DNA of 10,854 nt, taken from contig CAZNVM010000328.1 in assembly GCA_964576215.1 (NCBI GenBank), forward strand, positions 1-10,854, in the 5' to 3' direction. Below the pieces are notes generated by a model. The model was not told the origin of the DNA. It was given only the letters and a program-made list of their open reading frames with translations, and searched no databases. The stretch is from JAVBSX01 sp964576215. GTDB taxonomy: Bacteria > Planctomycetota > Planctomycetia > Pirellulales > Thermoguttaceae. This document shows positions 6,833 to 10,854 of the stretch, one piece after another. The position numbers and the translations under genes were made by a program. The first letter of the stretch is position 1. Each line of letters starts with the position of its first letter.

Positions 6833-8656
6833 CTAAACTTTTGCCCGACGGGCTTCCCGTTTGCGGTCGATTTCTTTGAGCAAAATTTTGCGCAACCGGA
6901 TTTGTGAGGGTGTTACTTCGACCAGTTCGTCCGACTCGATGTATTCGAGTGCCTCTTCCAGCGTAAAGCGTCTTGCCGGTTTCAAAATGAGAGCACGGTC
7001 CGAACCGCTTGCCCGCATGTTCGTCAGCTTTTTCTCCTTCGTCGGGTTGACGTCCATGTCTTCGTTCCTGGCGTTTTCGCCGACGATCATCCCCTCGTAA
7101 ACAACATCGCCGGGTGCGACAAATGGTTCGCTTCTCGCTTGCAGGGCGTCAATGGCGTAAGCGTTTGCCCGACCTGACACCATTGACACCAGAACGCCGT
7201 TCGCCCGGCCCGGTATGTCCGCTTCCTTCGGCTTGTATCCTTCGAAGCGGTGGTGAATCACCGCGTTTCCCTGCGTCGCCGTCAAAAGCCGGGTTCGCAA
7301 ACCGATCAGGCCCCGTGCGGGAATCGAAAATTTCAGAATATTGTACTCATTGCGATTCGTCATTTCCGAAAGCACTCCACGCCGACCGCCGACCAGTTCC
7401 ATGACCGGCCCGGTCTGGGCGTCCGGTACTTCGACAAGCAGCGTTTCAAACGGTTCCTCGATGACACCATTATTGTTCCGATAAATCACTTCAGGCTTGC
7501 CGATGGAGATTTCGTACCCTTCCCGCCGCATCGTTTCGATCAGCACGGACAGGTGCAGCACGCCGCGTCCCGACACGGAAAAATGCTCGGTCCCTTCAAT
7601 CGGCTCGACCTTGAGAGCGACGTTTCGCTCCAGTTCCCGGAACAACCGGTCCCGCAAGTGCCGGCTCGTTACGAACGTCCCCTCTTTGCCGCCGAGCGGT
7701 GAATTGTTGATGCTGAACGTCATGCGAAGCGTCGGCTCGTCGACATGAATTCGCGGCAAAGCGACCGGATGCAACGGCGGGCAGATGGTATCACCAATTT
7801 CGATCTGCGTCAGCCCGACGACCGCCGCAATGTCCCCGGCGTCCACCTCGTGAACCTCTGTTTTGCCGAGCTTGTCGAACGTGTAAAGCTGGGCGATCTT
7901 GCCGGGAACGGCTCGGTCGCCGGATTGCATCATCACGACGTTCATCCCTTTGCGGATGCTTCCGGCCCGGACTTGCCCGATGGCGATTCGACCGACGAAC
8001 TCGGACCAGTCGATGGTCGTTACAAGCATCTGCACCGGATCGCCGATTTCGACCACCGGAGCGGGAATTTTTTCCAAAATCATCTCCATCAGCGGCAGGA
8101 GATTCTCGTTCGGTTCGTCAAGCGATTTTTGTACGAACCCATTCTTCGTGCTCCCGAAAAGGTACGGAAAATCGATGGTGTCATCCGTTGCGCCGAGCTG
8201 GATGAACAGGTCGTACATTTCGTTAAGCACTTCCTTCGGTCGGGCGTCCTTACGGTCGATCTTGTTGACGAGCACAATCGGCTTGAGTCCAAGTTCGAGG
8301 GCTTTTCCGAGCACGAACCGGGTTTGCGGCATCGGCCCTTCGGCGGCGTCAACGAGCACCAGGCACCCGTCGGCCATGCGAAGCACCCGCTCGACCTCGC
8401 CGCCGAAATCGGCGTGGCCCGGGGTGTCGATGATGTTGATTTTCACCCCTTTGTACGGAATTGCGATATTTTTGGCGAGAATCGTGATCCCGCGTTCCCG
8501 TTCGAGGTCGTTCGAATCGAGAATCTGCTGCCCGGTCAGTTGCGAATCCCGGAACTGGCCGGACTGGCGCAGCATACAGTCCACGAGCGTCGTTTTCCCG
8601 TGATCGACGTGAGCGATGATGGCGATATTGCGGAGGTCGTGGCGTGTTTGCGACAT
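6833..8656 (-). CDS. typA: Translational GTPase TypA/BipA
   Basis: A 607-residue ribosome-associated GTPase of the elongation-factor family, involved in ribosome assembly and stress or cold adaptation in other bacteria. The length is normal for TypA/BipA. G motifs: AHVDHGKT at 15-22 (G1), ERERGITI at 52-59 (switch I), DTPGH at 77-81 (G3), NKID at 131-134 (G4). The usual G5 segment (SALNG-like) reads GSTKNG here, a mild variation. Later family landmarks include the beta-barrel domain with GRIAIGQVRAGSI, the GRGVLHLSVLIETMRREG segment of domain III, and the C-terminal ANAYAIDALQARS and NMRASGSD blocks that set TypA apart from EF-G and LepA. The ATG at 8656 places G1 at the expected distance; no strong Shine-Dalgarno is seen, only an 11-bp palindrome AGAGCGGCTCT directly upstream (8657-8667 on the plus strand, with the first bases adjoining the start). 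A 76-residue gene lies 113 bp upstream on the same strand. Confidence 0.98.
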   Translation of the reverse strand: MSQTRHDLRNIAIIAHVDHGKTTLVDCMLRQSGQFRDSQLTGQQILDSNDLERERGITILAKNIAIPYKGVKINIIDTPGHADFGGEVERVLRMADGCLVLVDAAEGPMPQTRFVLGKALELGLKPIVLVNKIDRKDARPKEVLNEMYDLFIQLGATDDTIDFPYLFGSTKNGFVQKSLDEPNENLLPLMEMILEKIPAPVVEIGDPVQMLVTTIDWSEFVGRIAIGQVRAGSIRKGMNVVMMQSGDRAVPGKIAQLYTFDKLGKTEVHEVDAGDIAAVVGLTQIEIGDTICPPLHPVALPRIHVDEPTLRMTFSINNSPLGGKEGTFVTSRHLRDRLFRELERNVALKVEPIEGTEHFSVSGRGVLHLSVLIETMRREGYEISIGKPEVIYRNNNGVIEEPFETLLVEVPDAQTGPVMELVGGRRGVLSEMTNRNEYNILKFSIPARGLIGLRTRLLTATQGNAVIHHRFEGYKPKEADIPGRANGVLVSMVSGRANAYAIDALQARSEPFVAPGDVVYEGMIVGENARNEDMDVNPTKEKKLTNMRASGSDRALILKPARRFTLEEALEYIESDELVEVTPSQIRLRKILLKEIDRKREARRAKV

Positions 8657-8740
8657 AGAGCGGCTCTCGTACGGAGTGAAACCAGTTTTGAGCCGGAAAT
8701 TCTAGCCGGTAAAAGAAAAACAGGGAAGGGGAACGTAAGA

Positions 8741-8768
8741 AGCCGGAGCGGCAACACCGTTACCGGCT
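8741..8768 (-). terminator. Hairpin behind the 76-residue gene, possible terminator
   Basis: AGCCGGAGCGG and CCGTTACCGGCT can pair over 11 base pairs with one bulged A and a CAACA loop. It lies immediately after the stop of the minus-strand gene ending at 8770 and before typA. On the minus strand it is followed only by TCTTAC, not a real T-run, so it may be a weak terminator, an attenuator or an mRNA-processing hairpin. Confidence 0.4.
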
Positions 8769-8788
8769 CTCATTTCTCATTTCTCATT
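8768..8788. repeat. Heptamer tandem repeat, three copies
   Basis: TCTCATT is repeated three times without error across the 3' end of the 76-residue gene. On the coding strand this gives the last codons MRNEK and the stop. A change in unit number would alter only the final residues. Confidence 0.8.
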
Positions 8789-9000
8789 TGTCTTACGATC
8801 AGGTCCAGGTTATTCCGGTTCTTCTGTGCCCAAATTTCCAGATTTTCGCACCATAACAGGGCTTTTTTGTCGTTGATCCGGAGTTCTTCCAGCTGGTTCG
8901 CCTGTAAATCTTTGGCAATCCCTCGTAACTGCGTCGAGATGTCCAATACCCGTAATGCGAGTTTTTCCAGTTTTGCCGAACTGTACGCTTGTAAAGTCAT
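8770..9000 (-). CDS. Small helical protein of unknown function
   Basis: A 76-residue protein, hydrophilic and almost certainly all helical, with a pattern compatible with a coiled coil or helical hairpin (LEKLALRVLDISTQLRGIAKD at 11-31, with DKKALLWCENLEIWAQKN around 44-61). There is no signal peptide and no membrane segment. The start at 9000 is well supported by AAGAGG about 6 bases upstream on the minus strand (9008-9013). It lies upstream of typA in the same direction and is divergent from the HTH/zinc-ribbon gene at 9216. It reminds me of small uncharacterised proteins of planctomycetes, but I cannot name a family. Confidence 0.78.
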   Translation of the reverse strand: MTLQAYSSAKLEKLALRVLDISTQLRGIAKDLQANQLEELRINDKKALLWCENLEIWAQKNRNNLDLIVRQMRNEK

Positions 9001-9215
9001 TTTTTGACCTCTTTTTAAAAATAATGGACCAATTTTGATTTTAAAATAGATAAAAATAAACTATTTTATCGATAAAACCGGGTGCTGTTTTAAGCAGAAA
9101 CTGTACAAAATAACCGGCATTTCCCGATTAATTACGGAGCGGCCATTATTACATCTATTCGGTTTTTTGCGAAAAAAAAGACATGTTTTTTGTATAAATT
9201 TTTGACCTTATTTTC
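9001..9215. promoter_or_regulatory. AT-rich divergent intergenic region
   Basis: This 215-bp gap separates two divergent small genes and must hold both promoters. It is much AT-richer than its surroundings. TTTTTGACCT occurs at both ends in the same orientation (9001-9010 and 9199-9208). TATAAA at 9193-9198 could be a -10 for the 9216 gene, with TTGCGA at 9168-9173 as a poorly spaced -35. The palindromes are listed separately. Confidence 0.5.
9042..9077. promoter_or_regulatory. Overlapping palindromes, candidate operator
   Basis: TTTTATCGATAAAA (9064-9077) is a perfect 14-bp palindrome. It overlaps a second inverted repeat, TAAAATAG (9042-9049) with CTATTTTA (9061-9068). The position between a helix-turn-helix gene and its divergent neighbour suggests a binding site, perhaps for that protein; this is inference from position and symmetry. 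Confidence 0.45.
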
Positions 9216-9491
9216 ATGTTAAAACCTCAAGTTGTTCTCAGTATTCTGTTTCTTTTGAAAGAAAAAAAGTTTTCGCAAAGAAAAGTCGCCAAAATGCTCG
9301 GCATCAGTCGCGGCACGGTCGGTGCAATCGCTCGAGGCACGAGAAAACTCACCCGCTACTTGTCGGCCCAGGAAGACGCCAAGGTTGTTTCGCCGCAAGG
9401 TCCGCCCCGCCGCTGTCCCCTTTGTGGTGCCAAAACCAAAATGCCCTGCCTGGCGTGTCAATTGAGGAAACAATCAGGTCCGCAAACGTGA
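9216..9491 (+). CDS. Small HTH plus zinc-ribbon protein, probable regulator
   Basis: A 91-residue protein. Residues 20-43 (SQRKVAKMLGISRGTVGAIARG) form a classic helix-turn-helix, with the LGISRGTV turn and recognition helix resembling those of resolvase/MerR-like and sigma-like DNA binders. The C-terminal part has C67-x2-C70 and C78-x2-C81, a small zinc-ribbon or rubredoxin-like knuckle. Proteins with this pairing and size are, in my experience, common in planctomycetes, but their targets are unknown to me. The ATG at 9216 lacks a clear Shine-Dalgarno, and the leader would be very short if TATAAA at 9193 is the -10. A DNA-binding, possibly autoregulatory role is inferred from the HTH and the palindromes upstream. 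Confidence 0.82.
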   Translation: MLKPQVVLSILFLLKEKKFSQRKVAKMLGISRGTVGAIARGTRKLTRYLSAQEDAKVVSPQGPPRRCPLCGAKTKMPCLACQLRKQSGPQT

Positions 9492-9508
9492 GAGAGATTC
9501 GCGGCTCA

Positions 9509-9660
9509 GGAGGATTGCAAAGTCGCTTTTTTCCTGGGAACGCAGGCTTCTTAGCCTGCCAGTGAGTTCGTAGGCATCCTACCTGCGCAGGGCGGAGACT
9601 TCATTCCGCAACCTTTGCGCAGGCCGGAAGCCTGCGTTCCCAGGGACTTTGCAATCCTCC
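9509..9660. repeat. First large palindrome, containing the GC-rich planctomycete-type repeat
   Basis: The outer arms GGAGGATTGCAAAGTC (9509-9524) and its exact complement (9645-9660) enclose CCTGGGAACGCAGGCTT (9533-9549) and its exact complement (9628-9644). Sub-hairpins are GCAGGCT-tctt-AGCCTGC (9542-9559), GTAGG-cat-CCTAC (9570-9582) and GCAGGC-cggaa-GCCTGC (9619-9635). The core matches the repeat inside the large exported protein gene (3933-4003). Confidence 0.88.
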
Positions 9661-9662
9661 CA

Positions 9663-9802
9663 GTCCGTCGACAAGTTTACGATTTTTACTGATTTTACCG
9701 TCATTTCGCTTCGCTTCATTCCGGCTTTTATTGGGGGAGATGAATAAAAGCCGGAATGGAGCACCGCGAAATGACGGTCTCGATACAAACTTGTCGACGG
9801 AC
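9663..9802. repeat. Second large palindrome, three perfect stem blocks
   Basis: Three nested exact inverted blocks are visible: GTCCGTCGACAAGTTT (9663-9678) with 9787-9802; ACCGTCATTTCGC (9697-9709) with 9766-9778; CATTCCGGCTTTTATT (9717-9732) with 9743-9758. The terminal loop is 10 bases (9733-9742). An RNA copy from either strand would fold into one long interrupted hairpin. No gene is seen in it. Confidence 0.88.
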
Positions 9803-9835
9803 TTTGCAATTTTCCTGATTCGCGGCTCGTTGTTC

Positions 9836-9863
9836 TTGCGTCAGCAGTTTTTTGGGGTAAAAT
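9836..9863 (+). promoter_or_regulatory. Possible promoter of the ankyrin gene
   Basis: TTGCGT (9836-9841) and TAAAAT (9858-9863) are 16 bases apart and lie about 60 bp before the ATG at 9925. The -10 is embedded in GGGTAAAATA, the decamer also found before the methyltransferase gene. Confidence 0.35.
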
Positions 9864-9924
9864 ACGGATTGTGAATTGTGTTGAGAACAAGAATCTTGCC
9901 CAATTTGTTTTCCGGAGTTTTGCC

Positions 9925-10785
9925 ATGCCAATGAAAATTTCAAGTTCCGTTGTCGCAATTTTTGCCGTATTGATGTCATGTGCAAACGTAACGTTCGGGC
10001 AACGGGTTCCCGAAAGCGTTTACAAGGAAGGGTACGACGCCATCAAAAAGTTGTTCGGCCAGGCGGTGGTCGCCGGTGATCTGGAGGTTTGCAAAGAACT
10101 TCTGGAAAAAAACGCCTTTTACGTCAACGAAGCCGACGCCAACGGTTTGACGCAACTTCACTATGCCGCCATGAGCGGTCAAGCGGAGTTATGTCGTTTA
10201 CTTCTCCAACATGGTGCCAAAGCAGACATTGCCCGGAAGGGAACAGCGGGAGAAATCTATTACACGCCCCTCGAGGCGGCGATTGCCAACGATCATACCG
10301 AAGCGGCGTTGATTTTGATCGATTCGATCTCCCCGGAATCTTTGAAGGCGGTTCGCGGTCGCAATTGTTCACCGCTGTTCCTTGCGATTGTGAACGAAAA
10401 CGTCGAGATCATCAAAGCACTCCTTGCGAAAAATGCCGACGTAAACACGCCCGGCAAAGTCGGTGATCTCATTCAAACTCCTTTGGTCTATGCCGTTGCA
10501 CTGGGTAACAAGGAAATCGGAAAAATCCTGCTTGACGCCGGAGCGGACCTTCACTTTGAACAAGGAGACATTTGCACATCCGAAGCGTTGTTTTACGCCG
10601 CACTGACCCGAAATTACGATCTCTGCTCGTTCCTGGTGGACTCGAAAATCAATCTGGACGCCAGGTATCGTCACGGACAAACGGTGCTACACATTCTTCT
10701 GAGTGAAAAAAATCTTGGTTCCCCACCAGAATCTGTGGGTAAAAAAATAGGTTTTTTGAGGTATGTGGAACAGAAAAGTAGATAA
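9925..10785 (+). CDS. Exported ankyrin-repeat protein, C terminus possibly disrupted
   Basis: A 286-residue protein with a signal peptide (MPMKISSSVVAIFAVLMSCANVTFG, cleavage near residue 26), followed by about six ankyrin repeats: around 44-66, 73-102 (GLTQLHYAAMSGQAELCRLL), 113-140, 147-175 (SPLFLAIVNENVEIIKALL), 184-211 (TPLVYAVALGNKEIGKILL), 218-245 and the start of another at 250. Ankyrin repeats mediate protein-protein contacts; the partner is unknown. The ATG at 9925 is chosen for its GGAG (9914-9917) 7 bases upstream and because the signal peptide starts there. The last repeat begins GQTVLHILLS but then turns into SPPESVGKKIGFLRYVEQKSR, which does not complete an ankyrin repeat; base composition also becomes AT-rich there. 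This suggests the natural end was lost by insertion or frameshift. Confidence 0.85.
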   Translation: MPMKISSSVVAIFAVLMSCANVTFGQRVPESVYKEGYDAIKKLFGQAVVAGDLEVCKELLEKNAFYVNEADANGLTQLHYAAMSGQAELCRLLLQHGAKADIARKGTAGEIYYTPLEAAIANDHTEAALILIDSISPESLKAVRGRNCSPLFLAIVNENVEIIKALLAKNADVNTPGKVGDLIQTPLVYAVALGNKEIGKILLDAGADLHFEQGDICTSEALFYAALTRNYDLCSFLVDSKINLDARYRHGQTVLHILLSEKNLGSPPESVGKKIGFLRYVEQKSR

Positions 10786-10854
10786 TGGACCTTGAAAGTA
10801 AAGTATTTCAGTCACGTTGTATCGAAATAGTACATCTGGAAATATCTGTCAAAT
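10718..10854 (+). mobile_element. Possible left end of an insertion sequence, cut by the window edge
   Basis: From about 10718 the sequence changes character: CCCAC (10722-10726) and GTGGG (10735-10739) form a small inverted repeat with an 8-base loop, followed by A- and T-runs (AAAAAAA, TTTTTT) and an AT-rich stretch. The ankyrin coding pattern ends at this point. ISL3-type elements often carry a CCCAC...GTGGG-like motif near their ends, but no transposase motif is visible, so this is a tentative call. Confidence 0.3.
10785..10854 (+). CDS. Open frame running off the window edge, unknown
   Basis: An ATG overlaps the ankyrin stop (TAATG) and the frame stays open for 23 codons to the end of the window, reading MDLESKVFQSRCIEIVHLEI and three more. 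I do not recognise it. It could be the start of a transposase if the region is an insertion sequence, or chance. There is no good Shine-Dalgarno. Confidence 0.25.
   Translation, partial: MDLESKVFQSRCIEIVHLEISVK

Larger units (their letters stand above)
9497..9827. mobile_element. MITE-like non-coding element with terminal inverted repeats and flanking direct repeats
   Basis: The left end CAGGAGGATTGCAAAGTC (9507-9524) and right end GACTTTGCAATTTTCCTG (9800-9817) are inverted repeats matching at 16 of 18 bases. Immediately outside, ATTCGCGGCT occurs at 9497-9506 and again at 9818-9827, like a 10-bp target duplication. The 311-bp interior has no convincing gene. It is made of two large palindromes side by side (9509-9660 and 9663-9802), described separately. 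The motif GACTTTGCAAT or its complement occurs three times (9514-9524, 9645-9655, 9800-9810), so the element looks composite, as if one repeat had inserted in another. It fills most of the 433-bp gap between the HTH gene and the ankyrin gene. Confidence 0.65.

Noticed and set aside
6819..6853. Possible bidirectional terminator between the convergent genes, using GCCCG-A-CGGGC at 6843-6853.
   Set aside because: The stem has only five pairs, lies within the end of typA and has no useful T-run on either strand.
7745..9007. A 420-codon plus-strand open frame opposite typA and its upstream gene.
   Set aside because: It is antisense to typA, whose GTPase motifs are unmistakable; the product is rich in Arg, His and Asp with no recognisable domain, typical of an antisense shadow in GC-rich DNA.
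9497..9827. CRISPR array, because of repeated GACTTTGCAAT and hairpins.
   Set aside because: The copies are in mixed orientation and irregularly spaced, with no unique spacers of equal length and no cas genes.
9579..9926. Minus-strand frames of 115 and 85 codons over the repeat element and ankyrin leader.
   Set aside because: They mainly translate the palindromic repeats (GNAGFRPAQRLR-type sequence) and have no ribosome site or homology I recognise.

Overview
The window looks like chromosomal DNA from an anaerobic or facultatively anaerobic member of the Planctomycetota. The evidence is a very large secreted LamG/beta-propeller/CxxCH protein of a type common in that phylum, a small HTH plus zinc-ribbon protein and a small helical protein of planctomycete flavour, and GC-rich palindromic repeats both inside and between genes. 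HdrA points to anaerobic electron-transfer metabolism. The phylum is an inference from gene content; there is no rRNA gene in the window.

Layout. Positions 1-1257 hold the C-terminal part of HdrA. Directly behind it (1268-2808) lies a compact, visibly AT-richer type II restriction-modification unit: a beta-class, probably N4-cytosine, methyltransferase overlapping by ATGA a BglII/BstYI-family endonuclease with the D-x8-ExQ active site. After it comes a second, 97-bp copy of the 3' end of hdrA (2932-3028; copy A is 1154-1250; 92/97 identical), and fused exactly to its end a 29-codon remnant of a different DNA methyltransferase (3028-3114). This is the most interesting part of the window: a restriction-modification unit bracketed by long direct repeats at a site that seems to have been hit more than once. 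I find no RGATCY site (the likely target) in the whole window.

From 3180 to 6818 runs a 1212-residue exported protein (LamG domain, helical region, beta-propeller, two CxxCH haem sites). A 71-bp palindromic repeat (3933-4003) sits in frame inside it. It converges on typA/bipA (8656-6833, minus strand). Upstream of typA is a 76-residue helical protein (minus strand), divergent from a 91-residue HTH/zinc-ribbon protein at 9216-9491; the AT-rich gap between them carries a perfect 14-bp palindrome. The next 433 bp are filled by a nested palindromic element (9507-9817) with 18-bp imperfect terminal inverted repeats and a 10-bp flanking direct repeat, containing a relative of the intragenic repeat. 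The last gene is an exported ankyrin-repeat protein (9925-10785) whose end looks disturbed, possibly by an insertion sequence that starts at the right edge.

How the genes work together. The methyltransferase and endonuclease form one functional pair. The remaining genes look like unrelated neighbours: electron transfer (hdrA), an exported haem protein, ribosome-associated GTPase (typA), small regulators and an ankyrin protein. I do not see a clearly new multi-gene system; the noteworthy material is in the mobile and repetitive structures.
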